From: Sphingopyxis lindanitolerans
Lineage (GTDB): Bacteria > Pseudomonadota > Alphaproteobacteria > Sphingomonadales > Sphingomonadaceae
Reading direction: 5' to 3'
DNA length: 64,000 nt
Assembly (NCBI RefSeq): GCF_002993885.1
Contig: NZ_CM009578.1
Location: 313,251 to 377,250 of the forward strand
Below, in pieces: positions 8,650 to 16,826 of this stretch (positions within the stretch are counted from its first letter, which is position 1; every line of letters starts with the position of its first letter). The translations under genes were made by a program, and so were the position numbers. Under the pieces are notes generated by a model. The model searched no databases, was not told the DNA's origin, and saw only the letters and a list, made by a program, of their open reading frames with translations.

Positions 8650-10026
8650 TCAGGCCTGCATCCGATATTGCTTGAGCAGGTCGTAAAGCGTCGGGCGGCT
8701 GATCCCGAGCAGCTTCGCCGCCGACGAGATATTGCCTTCGCTCTGCATCATCGCGCGGCGGATCGCGACGCGGTCGGCCGCCTCGCGCGCGGCGCGCAGG
8801 TTGATCCAGTTCGCGTCCCCCTCGCCGTCCGCCCCCGACAGGTCGAGATCCTCGCGCATCACCAGTCGGCCGTCGGCCATGATCACCGCGCGCTTGATGC
8901 GGTTTTCCAGTTCGCGGACATTGCCCGGCCAGCGCCCCTCGTCGATCGCCTGCAACGCATCGGGCGCGAAACCGCGCACGCCGGGGTTCATGTCGGGCGC
9001 ATATTGATGCAGGAAATGGCGGGCGAGCAGCACCGCGTCGCCCGGCCGCTCGGCAAGCGCCGGGATCTTCACGACCATCTCGGCCAGCCGGTAATAAAGA
9101 TCGTCGCGGAAACTGCCGTCGGCGATCATCGCGTCGAGGTCGCGGTGCGTCGCGCAGACGATGCGCGTGTCGACCGCGATCGCCTTGCGCCCGCCGATCC
9201 GCTCGATCGTCCGCTCCTGTAGGAACCGCAGCAGCTTGACCTGGAGCGGCAACGGAATGTCGCCGACCTCGTCGAGGAACAGCGTGCCGCCATGCGCGAG
9301 TTCGATCTTGCCCTCGGTCATCTTGACCGCGCCGGTGAACGCCCCCTTTTCATGCCCGAACAATTCGCTTTCGAGCAGATTTTCGGGGATCGCGGCGCAG
9401 TTGATCGCGACAAAGGCGCCGTCGCGCCGCCCGCTGGTTTCGTGCAGCCCGCGCGCCAGCAATTCCTTGCCGGTGCCGCTCGCGCCGAGCAGCATCACAC
9501 TGACGTCGAGGTTGGCGACGCGCTCGATCGTGCGCGCGACCTTCACCATTTCGGGCGCGCCGGTGATCATCCCGCCGAGCACGCGATGGTCGCCCGCGCC
9601 CTGTTCGGCCAGCCGCGCATTCTCGACCTCGAGGTCGCGGACGTGAAAGGCGCGGGCGACGATCAGCCCCAGTTCCTCGATATCGATCGGCTTCTGATAG
9701 AAATCCCACGCCCCGCTGGCGATCGCCGCCAGCGCGCTCGCGCGTTCGCCGTGGCCCGACACGACGATGACCTTGGTGTCGGGTTTGTTCGCCAGGATCG
9801 CTTTCAGCACGCGAAAGCCTTCGCGCGTCCCGTCGGGGTCGGGCGGCAGGCCAAGGTCGAGCGTCACCACCGCCGGCTCCTCGGCGCGCAGCAGTTCGAT
9901 CGCGCTGTCATGGTCGCCCGCGATCAGCACGCGATAATCGTCATAGGCCCATTTGAGCTGCGCCTGCAGCCCCGGATCGTCCTCGACGACCAGCAACGCC
10001 CGCGCTTCGGTCCCCACCTCGTTCAT
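8650..10026 (-). CDS. prsR: PEP-CTERM response regulator PrsR, sigma-54 activator
   Basis: A 458-residue NtrC-type regulator. The receiver domain comes first, with phospho-acceptor Asp57 in VVTLDLGLPP. The AAA+ domain follows, with Walker A GASGTGKE and the sigma-54 contact motif GAFTGA. A Fis-type helix-turn-helix ends the protein (SSAAKLLGISRPTLYDLL). It belongs to the PEP-CTERM-associated PrsR group by its receiver and its position directly after the matching kinase gene. It likely activates RpoN-dependent promoters of exopolysaccharide or PEP-CTERM protein genes. The start lies one base after the prsK stop codon. Confidence 0.9.
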   Translation of the reverse strand: MNEVGTEARALLVVEDDPGLQAQLKWAYDDYRVLIAGDHDSAIELLRAEEPAVVTLDLGLPPDPDGTREGFRVLKAILANKPDTKVIVVSGHGERASALAAIASGAWDFYQKPIDIEELGLIVARAFHVRDLEVENARLAEQGAGDHRVLGGMITGAPEMVKVARTIERVANLDVSVMLLGASGTGKELLARGLHETSGRRDGAFVAINCAAIPENLLESELFGHEKGAFTGAVKMTEGKIELAHGGTLFLDEVGDIPLPLQVKLLRFLQERTIERIGGRKAIAVDTRIVCATHRDLDAMIADGSFRDDLYYRLAEMVVKIPALAERPGDAVLLARHFLHQYAPDMNPGVRGFAPDALQAIDEGRWPGNVRELENRIKRAVIMADGRLVMREDLDLSGADGEGDANWINLRAAREAADRVAIRRAMMQSEGNISSAAKLLGISRPTLYDLLKQYRMQA

Positions 10027-10027
10027 C

Positions 10028-12148
10028 CTATCCCGCTTTCCCCATCCGCTGCCCGTTCTCGCACGTGTCGGCGAGCGGCAGGCGCAGCGTGAAGGCGCTG
10101 CCCTGCTCCGGCTCGCTCGCGACGTCGATCGATCCGCCCATCGCTTGCGCCAGCCCCAGCGCCTCGAACGCGCCGAGCCCGAAGCCGCCTTCCTTGGTCG
10201 ACACGAACGGCTTGAACAATTCGTCGCGGATGAAGGCGCGCGTCATCCCGCCGCCCTGGTCGATCACATCGATCCGCGCGCGGTCGTGCTCGGCGACCGC
10301 GATGACCTGAACCGGCGTGTCGGCGGGCGAAGCATCGATCGCATTGGCGACGAGATGCTGGACGATCTGGCGGATCGACGCCCCATCGCCCCACGCCGCG
10401 AGCCCGGCCTGGCAGCCGACGAAGATCGTGCGCCGCGGCCGCACTTCGGCCGCGACATCGCGCAGCAGCGGCTCGACGAGCGTCCGCCCCGCCTCCGCCG
10501 CGCGCCGTTCGCGCGGCGACAGGCGGACGAGCAGGTCGGACAATCGCCCCGCCGACACCTTCAGCGTCCCGATCATGTCGGCGCGAAACTCGGGCTTGTC
10601 GGCGTGTCGCTCGGCATTGCGCGCGAGCAGCGAGAGCTGGCTCGCCAGATTCTTGATGTCGTGCATGATGAAGGCAAAGCGGCGGTTGAATTCGTCGAAG
10701 CGCTTCGCCTCCGACAGGGCCTCCAGGCTCTGCGATTCGGCGAGATAGCTTGCCGCCTGCTGCCCCGCGATGCGCAGGACGTCGAGGTCCTCCCAGTCGA
10801 GCGGACGCGACACCGGCGGGCGGTGCAGCACCGCGACCGCGATCATCCGCTGGAAATGCAGCACCGGCACCACGACCCACGCGCGCATGTCGGCGCGCAG
10901 CCAGTCGGGAATCGCCAGATCCACCCCCTCGTGCCCGCTCCCGTCGGGCGCGGCCCCGCGACGCTCGACGTCGAGATCGACGATATGTCGGCTTTCCTGC
11001 AACATGAAGCTCGACCGCAGCGGCAGCGCCGCGCCTTCCTCGACGCCGGCGGGCCAGCGCCATTGTTCGGCGACGCGGAACGCCCCCCGCGCGTCGGGCA
11101 GCATCAGCAGCGCGCCGGGACTGCCGGTCAGTTCGGCGAGCGCCTTGGCGACGCGGCGGTGCAGGTTGCGGTCGTCCTCGCCCCCATCTTCCTTGGCGCC
11201 CTGCGCCAGCGTCGCGGTGAAGCGCATCCATTCGGCGCGATAGTCATAGCGATGCTCGAAGAAATGCTTCGAGATCATCACCGCGAGCCACGCGCGCGTC
11301 CGCGCCGACAGCAGCAGCACCCCACCCGCGCCGAGCGCGACGATCAGAAAGAGGCCCTGCGCCAGTTCGCCATAATCGCCGCCGACCAGCCGCGCGACCG
11401 CGCCGGCCAGCCCGATCAGGATCAGATAGGCAGCGGCGGCGATCAGGATCAGCGTGCGCGTCGCGACCGTGCGCGACAGGCGGATGCGCTCGCGCCCGAC
11501 ATCCATCGCCGCGAGCACGAAGGTCGGCACCGTCATCAGCGCGACCGCGGGCAGCAGGAGGATCAGCGTCGATGCAGGCTTGCCGGTCAGCGCCCCGATC
11601 AACTGGACATTGAGTTCATAGGCCCAGAGCATCGCAAAGCCGCCCGCGACCGCCATCAACGGCATCCGCAGGCCGACGCCGGCCCGGCGCGCCGCGCCAT
11701 CGACGACCAGCAAGCCGCCGGTCGCGACGATCATCCCCGACACGCCGAGCGTCGGGCCCAGCCACGCGCCCGCCGCCGCGCTGCGCCAATGCGCCGCGAT
11801 CCCGCCGATCAGCGCGATCGCACAGAGGGTGACGAGCAGGCGCAGGATCAGGCGCAGCGGCCCCGGCATCGGCGCATGCACCGGCCAGAAGGTCGCGGCG
11901 AGCCAGCCGAGCATCGCGACGTCGCGCAGCGACCGCGCCACCATCGCCTGCGACGATCCGGGCGCGAAGCGATAGAGCGCCGCGCACCAGATGGTGCCCG
12001 CGAGCGCGGCGATGATCAGCCAGTGCGGCGCGGGCATCAGCGCCGCCATGCGCGCGCGCGGCCGCGTCAGCAGCCACAAGGCAACACCGCCGAAACCGGC
12101 CAGCGCCAGCGCCGACAACAGTTGCGACAGGGCGCCCAGCGTCGCCAC
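10028..12148 (-). CDS. prsK: PEP-CTERM histidine kinase PrsK
   Basis: A membrane histidine kinase. About ten hydrophobic segments fill the first 300 residues, followed by a GAF-like sensor region. The phospho-acceptor histidine is in FAFIMHDIKNLASQ, then come the ATPase motifs NAIDASP, DQGGGMT and GGFGLG. The frame is open to a GTG at 12172, which would overlap the sugar transferase by 22 bases. I prefer the GTG at 12148, which leaves a 2-base gap and gives 706 residues. It phosphorylates PrsR encoded next to it; the stimulus is unknown. Confidence 0.88.
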   Translation of the reverse strand: MATLGALSQLLSALALAGFGGVALWLLTRPRARMAALMPAPHWLIIAALAGTIWCAALYRFAPGSSQAMVARSLRDVAMLGWLAATFWPVHAPMPGPLRLILRLLVTLCAIALIGGIAAHWRSAAAGAWLGPTLGVSGMIVATGGLLVVDGAARRAGVGLRMPLMAVAGGFAMLWAYELNVQLIGALTGKPASTLILLLPAVALMTVPTFVLAAMDVGRERIRLSRTVATRTLILIAAAAYLILIGLAGAVARLVGGDYGELAQGLFLIVALGAGGVLLLSARTRAWLAVMISKHFFEHRYDYRAEWMRFTATLAQGAKEDGGEDDRNLHRRVAKALAELTGSPGALLMLPDARGAFRVAEQWRWPAGVEEGAALPLRSSFMLQESRHIVDLDVERRGAAPDGSGHEGVDLAIPDWLRADMRAWVVVPVLHFQRMIAVAVLHRPPVSRPLDWEDLDVLRIAGQQAASYLAESQSLEALSEAKRFDEFNRRFAFIMHDIKNLASQLSLLARNAERHADKPEFRADMIGTLKVSAGRLSDLLVRLSPRERRAAEAGRTLVEPLLRDVAAEVRPRRTIFVGCQAGLAAWGDGASIRQIVQHLVANAIDASPADTPVQVIAVAEHDRARIDVIDQGGGMTRAFIRDELFKPFVSTKEGGFGLGAFEALGLAQAMGGSIDVASEPEQGSAFTLRLPLADTCENGQRMGKAG

Positions 12149-12150
12149 CG

Positions 12151-13539
12151 TCAGCGCGCGCCCTCGGGCCACAGCACGACGCGCACCGTCTGGAGCAGGA
12201 TCAGCAGGTCGAGGAAGGGCGAATAATTCTTGGCATAATAAAGATCATATTCCAGCTTCACCCGCGCATCCTCGATCGACGCGCCATAGGGGTAATTGAT
12301 CTGCGCCCAGCCGGTCAGCCCCGGCTTCACCATGTGCCGCTCGGCATAATAGGGCAGCTCGCGCGTCAATTCCTCGACGAAGCTCGGCCGCTCGGGGCGC
12401 GGACCGACGATGCTCATCTCGCCCTTGAGCACGCACCAGAGCTGCGGCAGTTCGTCGATCCTCAGCTTGCGGATGACATGACCGACGCGGGTGACGCGCG
12501 GGTCGTTCTCGCTCGCCCACACCGCCTTGCCCGCCGCTTCGGCGTCGGGGCGCATCGATCGGATCTTCACTATGTCATAGGGTTCGCCATACAGGCCGAC
12601 GCGCGACTGGCGATAAAAGATTGGCCCCCGGCTGTCGCACAGCACCGCCAGCCCGCCGATCAGGATCAGCGGCAATCCGACGACGAGCACCAGCAGGCTC
12701 GCGACGATGTCGAACAAGCGCTTGGCGACGCGCGAGATGCGCTGCCCCGCCGAAAAGCCGTCCGAAAAGATCAGCGCGCTGGGATTGGTCGTCGCCAGGT
12801 CGACGCGCCCCGTCTCGCGCTCGATAAAGCTCGCGATATCATTGACATGCACCCCGGTCGTCTTGACGCGAAGCAGGTCGGCCAGCGGCAGCGCGCCGCG
12901 GCGTTCCTCCATCGCCAGCACCACCTCGCCGACGCCGAGCGCGACGACATGGTCCGACAGATTGGCGAGCGCCTCGCGCGGGATCGCGTCCTGAACCGCG
13001 CGCTCGCTGCCCGACATGGCGACGAACCCCGCGATGGCGAGGCTGCTGCCCGGCGCTTCGGCGAGCGCCCGCAGCCGCGCGGCGCGCTTGCCGGCGCCAA
13101 GCACCAGGATACGCCGCTTGAACGCTTCGGCGCCCGCCGCCTGGGTCAGCGCCAGTCGGATCACGAACAGCGCCGCGATCGCCAGCCCCATCGCGTAAAG
13201 GCTGTTGACGCGCCACAGCGTCGCATTGGGGAGGAGGAAGCCGACGACCGAGAGGAAGATCACGCCGAGCGAGATCGCGGCCAGCAGCCGCGCGGTCGCG
13301 AACTTCATCGATCGCAGGGCCTCGCTGCCGTACATTCCGGTCGCCATCATCGCCAGTGAATTGGACAGCGCAAAGGTCGCGAGCCGCGTCCAGCGCGCCG
13401 CAAGCGGGCCGGCGTCGAAGCCCGCGAAATGCGCATAGATATGCCAGGCCGCCTCGGCCGAACCGAGCAGCGCGATGAATTCGACGAGCGCCAGCCAGAC
13501 CACGGCATGCGGCACATAATGTTTGAACAGACGGAACAT
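12151..13539 (-). CDS. XrtA/PEP-CTERM system polyprenyl sugar transferase
   Basis: A 462-residue polyprenyl-phosphate glycosyl-1-phosphate transferase. Four N-terminal hydrophobic segments precede a nucleotide-binding-like region (RRILVLGAGKRAARLRA). The C-terminal catalytic domain carries KRLFDIVASLL, RQSRVGLYGEPYDIVKIRSM, IDELPQLWCVLKGEMSIVGP and PGLTGWAQINYPYG. This matches the TIGR03013 group found beside PrsK/PrsR. It should load the first sugar phosphate on undecaprenyl phosphate for exopolysaccharide synthesis. It is the first gene of the minus-strand block transferase-prsK-prsR-TPR. No exosortase gene is in the window. Confidence 0.88.
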   Translation of the reverse strand: MFRLFKHYVPHAVVWLALVEFIALLGSAEAAWHIYAHFAGFDAGPLAARWTRLATFALSNSLAMMATGMYGSEALRSMKFATARLLAAISLGVIFLSVVGFLLPNATLWRVNSLYAMGLAIAALFVIRLALTQAAGAEAFKRRILVLGAGKRAARLRALAEAPGSSLAIAGFVAMSGSERAVQDAIPREALANLSDHVVALGVGEVVLAMEERRGALPLADLLRVKTTGVHVNDIASFIERETGRVDLATTNPSALIFSDGFSAGQRISRVAKRLFDIVASLLVLVVGLPLILIGGLAVLCDSRGPIFYRQSRVGLYGEPYDIVKIRSMRPDAEAAGKAVWASENDPRVTRVGHVIRKLRIDELPQLWCVLKGEMSIVGPRPERPSFVEELTRELPYYAERHMVKPGLTGWAQINYPYGASIEDARVKLEYDLYYAKNYSPFLDLLILLQTVRVVLWPEGAR

Positions 13540-13681
13540 CGAAAAGCTTGGCCCTTTCGAGCGCCGATTCTAGCGCCGAGGCGTCAACTGTCGGTTAATT
13601 TTACACTCGCCTTCTCCCTATCGGGCAACGCCCGGCGGTCAAGCGGCGGAAGGGGGTGCGATAGCGAAAGGCGGCCTACTC

Positions 13682-13786
13682 TCCCTCGTCACCCCGGACT
13701 TGATCGGGGGTCCCGCTATCGGGGATAAAGCGGTCGATGCGTCGAAAAAGCGGAATCCCGGGTCAAGCCCGGGATGACGAAGGGAG
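13682..13786. repeat. Imperfect inverted repeat
   Basis: Bases 13682-13718 and 13749-13786 form long imperfect arms built around CGTCACCCCGGACTTGATC and GTCAAGCCCGGGATGACG. A short relative is the hairpin at 22693-22720. The element sits in the 712-base gap between the sugar transferase and the next minus-strand gene, in which I find no gene. Confidence 0.75.
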
Positions 13787-13812
13787 GCCGCGATGACAAA
13801 GGTCGGAGGGCC

Positions 13813-14107
13813 GGTTTCGACCGATTGCTGCCGTGGCCGCAAAGCGGCTTTGATCCAGATTCGCGCAGAGGCGCAGAGATCGCAGAGGGACCAGGTTCAC
13901 GCGGAGACGCGGAGACGCGGAGAGAAGCTATTTGCCGCGAAGCGGCCTTCCCTGCGACCTCGCGTTGCAGCGGACGGTGCAACAGAAAAGGGCCTTTCGG
14001 CCCCATCCTCTCCGCGCCTCCGCGTCTCCGCGTGAACAAATGTCTTTCCTCCGCGATCTCTGCGCCTCTGCGCGAATTTCTCGATATGCCAGGTTTCGAC
14101 CGATTGC
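13813..14107. repeat. Nested double inverted repeat bounded by a 16-bp direct repeat
   Basis: The outer arms 13859-13887 and 14049-14077 match at 28 of 29 bases (CGCAGAGGCGCAGAG modules). The inner arms 13895-13924 and 14008-14037 match at 29 of 30 (CACGCGGAGACGCGGAG modules). The whole is bounded by direct copies of GGTTTCGACCGATTGC at 13813-13828 and 14092-14107. A small hairpin GGGCCTTTCGGCCC sits inside. No coding sequence is supported in it. Confidence 0.85.
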
Positions 14108-14251
14108 GGACGCTGCCGCGTCGGCTTTGGCTGATTTCAAGAGCAGGGCCGGCACAGATAAGGCGATGGTGAGCAACGAAGAACTTGTGCCGGACTCGCC
14201 AAGGAGACAGATCTATGGAGACGCAGTTAGGGGCGACGGGTCCGAACCGGT

Positions 14252-15070
14252 TCAGTCGGCGCTCGGCAATTTCCAGGCGATCCGGATCCTGAGATCACGA
14301 CCTACGGCGTCACGCCCATCTATTGTCTTGGGACCTAAGCGCATCGTCGAGGCGAGTTGGTAGGTCGAAAAGCGGAAATCCTCGATCAAGTCAGCCGTCT
14401 GATCGCCGGCATCGGCGGGTCGGAGCGCAATTTGGCCCGGGTCGCGGCAAAGCAGGCTGAAATCCGCCTCGATCCGACAGGTCATGCGTATCTCCGCCTC
14501 AACGGAATTGCGCAGGGCGAGAGTCGGATAAAGCATCCCCATCAGGCGACCGTCCGGCGGCCGCGTAATCGTTACCTGCAGCGTGCCCAGTGATTCCCCG
14601 GGCGTAAATGGCGGGCGCGCATCAGTCGGCGATATTGTCTCCTCGAAAATACGGATAGCGAACATGCTTTTGCTGTCGGGACGAGGTGTGACCCGCACCG
14701 CATTCATTCGCTGCGATGCAGCGAAATAAAGGGCGGCCTCGGCCGGGTCATCCGACGGAAAGGCCTTTTCATAAGCGCTGCGAGCCGCCACCCAATCGAT
14801 CGTCTTCTTCCCCGGCGCGATAAACGACTCTGGAACGCAGGCGCCCGGCACTCCGACTTCGGTAAGTACGATGCAGGCGACCCGTACGCGGTGCGGTTCG
14901 GAAGGTTTTATGATGAAATGGTCCCATGTTTCCGCGCGGACTGAAGCGCTGACGGGTATCTGAATGTCCGCTGGCCCCACTGTGGTATAATCGATTGGGA
15001 TAGCATTCATTCCGGGATCATCTGAAACTGGTTCGGTTGCCGCTGCCAACAAGACGATGAAAGTCAGCAT
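14252..15070 (-). CDS. Secreted protein with two TonB C-terminal-like repeats
   Basis: A 272-residue protein beginning with a hydrophobic leader (MLTFIVLLAAATEP), so probably exported. I recognise no named family across its length. The second half contains YPTLALRNSVEAEIRMTC followed by a second cysteine ten residues on, which resembles the TonB/TolA C-terminal fold with a Cys pair. The first half has a parallel stretch (VRVACIVLTEVGVPGAC), suggesting an internal duplication. No TonB transmembrane and proline-rich spacer arrangement is present, so it is not a normal energy transducer. Its base composition looks lower in GC than the flanks. It stands alone between repeat-rich gaps. Confidence 0.65.
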   Translation of the reverse strand: MLTFIVLLAAATEPVSDDPGMNAIPIDYTTVGPADIQIPVSASVRAETWDHFIIKPSEPHRVRVACIVLTEVGVPGACVPESFIAPGKKTIDWVAARSAYEKAFPSDDPAEAALYFAASQRMNAVRVTPRPDSKSMFAIRIFEETISPTDARPPFTPGESLGTLQVTITRPPDGRLMGMLYPTLALRNSVEAEIRMTCRIEADFSLLCRDPGQIALRPADAGDQTADLIEDFRFSTYQLASTMRLGPKTIDGRDAVGRDLRIRIAWKLPSAD

Positions 15071-15224
15071 GGTTTTTCCTCCTCGGCGCCAAGGAGCCCG
15101 CTATCGGGTCTTGATATCTATAAGACAACCTACAGATCAGCGAATTGGGTGACAGCGACCGTGCGGGTGTGACCCTCCTACGTAAGCGCTTCGCGCTGTT
15201 CCTTTTGCTCCAGTCGGAAGAATC

Positions 15225-15249
15225 CAACGGCCGCTTCCCACCCCAAAAC
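15225..15249. repeat. Copy of a dispersed 25-bp repeat
   Basis: This 25-base stretch is the reverse complement of 21131-21155 with a single mismatch (core AACGGCCGCTT and CCACCCCAAAA). It lies in the 227-base gap between the TonB-like protein gene and the RamB-like regulator, which otherwise shows nothing. Confidence 0.75.
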
Positions 15250-15297
15250 CGCCCTTCCAGCAACCCCAGGGCCCATTCCACCCGTCATGGAACAGCC

Positions 15298-16686
15298 CTA
15301 ATCCCCCGCGAAGTCGAATGCGCTGACCCCGCGCTCACCCTCCCGAAAGCGCAGCGGACGGCCCAGCGGGGGCATCGAGCGCTGGATGCAGCCGGTGCGG
15401 GTGCAGCGCCGACAGCCGAGCCCGACCGGCGTCGCGAAGGAGCGCATCAGGTCGATCCCGCGCGCCGCGATCAACGGCGCCGCGACTTTCGCATCGACCC
15501 CGATGCAGACCACGAAGCGGGCGGGCGTGCCGCTTCCCGTCGCGCCGGGCGCCGCGACCGATCGCGCCTGGCTGAACCAGCGCGACCCGTCCTCCAGCTC
15601 GACGAGGTCGGCGACGACTTCGCCCGGACGCGCGAACGCCTCGTGCACGCCCCACAAGGGGCAGCGCGCGTCGCCGTCGACCAGCGGCGACTGGCTCGCC
15701 CCGGCATAGCGCTTCGACCCCTGCCCCGCGCGGTCGATCCGCAACATGAAAAAGGGCAGCCCGCGCGCGCCGACGCGCTGGAGCGTCGTCAGCCGGTGCG
15801 CGACCTGTTCATAGCCCGCGCCGAAACGGCGCTGGAGCAGCAGCAAATCATAGCCCGTCGCATCGCAGGCGCGCAGGAAGCGGCTGTAGGGCATCATCAG
15901 CGCGGCGGCGAAATATTGGATCAAATGGCGCTCGAACAATCGCGCGGCGGCGCTCTCGGCAAATTCGGCCCCGGCGACGAGCGCGTCGATCTCGCCCTTC
16001 GCCTCGATCTGCGCGAGGGTGGCTGCCGCCTGGAAGGTGCGCGAGGCGGGACGGAGCAGTTCGCTCAGCATAAGTTGCCGCGCGTGCCAGTCGAGCCAGC
16101 GCAGCCGGTCGGGCATCACGTCGCTCGGCAATATGCGGATGCCAAGCTGGTGCCGCGTGCGCAAACGCTCTGAAATCGTGCCATAAAGATCGCCGCCCGC
16201 GAGGCGCAGTTCGTCGGCGAGTTCCTCGGCGCGCGCGTCGAGGTCGGGGAAATGGTTGCGCCATTTCTCGATCGCGCGGCGCACGGCGGCAACTTCGGGC
16301 GCGTCGCCTGCCACTTCCGCGCGTCCTTCGGGCGCCGCATCGAACAGCCGCGCAAAGGCCGCCGCGGTCGCGGGCGCGGTCTGCACCCACTCCTCGACCT
16401 CGTGCGCGCCGATGCCAAGGTCGGCGAAGCGCGGATCGGCAAGCCGCCGCCGCAGCCCCGCGAGCCCGCCGGGCAATTCGTCGGCACCCAGCTTCGCGGC
16501 GTCGAAGCCGAAGCGCTCGGCCAGCCGCACGATCACCGTCGCGGAGAGCGGCCGCTGCCCATGCTCGATCAGGTTGAGATAGCTCGGCGAAATATCGAGC
16601 GCCTCGGCCATCGCCGCCTGCGTCATCCCCGCCTCGCGCCGCGCCTTGCGCACCGCCGGCCCCGCAAACACTCGCCGCTCCACCAT
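15298..16686 (-). CDS. RamB-like XRE regulator of glyoxylate-shunt genes
   Basis: A 462-residue regulator. An XRE helix-turn-helix occupies residues about 8-65 (RREAGMTQAAMAEALDISPS). A central region of the ImmA/IrrE-associated type follows, then a C-terminal domain with a cysteine cluster (GLGCRRCTRTGCIQRSMPP). This architecture matches the short-chain fatty acyl regulator family that includes RamB, which controls acetate and glyoxylate genes in Corynebacterium. It is divergent from isocitrate lyase across a 140-base AT-rich gap, strong context for control of aceA. The effector, perhaps an acyl-CoA, is unknown. The zinc or iron role of the cysteines is inference. Confidence 0.85.
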   Translation of the reverse strand: MVERRVFAGPAVRKARREAGMTQAAMAEALDISPSYLNLIEHGQRPLSATVIVRLAERFGFDAAKLGADELPGGLAGLRRRLADPRFADLGIGAHEVEEWVQTAPATAAAFARLFDAAPEGRAEVAGDAPEVAAVRRAIEKWRNHFPDLDARAEELADELRLAGGDLYGTISERLRTRHQLGIRILPSDVMPDRLRWLDWHARQLMLSELLRPASRTFQAAATLAQIEAKGEIDALVAGAEFAESAAARLFERHLIQYFAAALMMPYSRFLRACDATGYDLLLLQRRFGAGYEQVAHRLTTLQRVGARGLPFFMLRIDRAGQGSKRYAGASQSPLVDGDARCPLWGVHEAFARPGEVVADLVELEDGSRWFSQARSVAAPGATGSGTPARFVVCIGVDAKVAAPLIAARGIDLMRSFATPVGLGCRRCTRTGCIQRSMPPLGRPLRFREGERGVSAFDFAGD

Positions 16687-16826
16687 GTTGTAACTTTCTT
16701 TACTGATTTACATGTCAATTTACACCTTATCGGCATATTTCACAAATATTATTGACAAAGCCTTTCCCTTTGCGCGGCACTTTCGCCAACTTCCGTCCAT
16801 CACCTCATTCCACAAGGAACCGAACG
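16687..16826. promoter_or_regulatory. Divergent control region between ramB-like gene and aceA
   Basis: This 140-base gap is clearly richer in A and T than the flanking genes. It contains repeated TTTAC units near 16700-16723, a TTGACA at 16752-16757 facing aceA and, on the other strand, one at 16713-16718 facing the regulator. No convincing -10 boxes could be assigned. It is the likely operator region for the RamB-like protein. Confidence 0.5.

Noticed and set aside
9953..12226. A 757-codon open frame opposite prsK
   Set aside because: Same explanation: the minus strand encodes a clear histidine kinase.
13901..13920. Short tandem GCGGAGAC units that could suggest a CRISPR
   Set aside because: The units are about 8 to 9 bases without spacers and belong to the arm of an inverted repeat.
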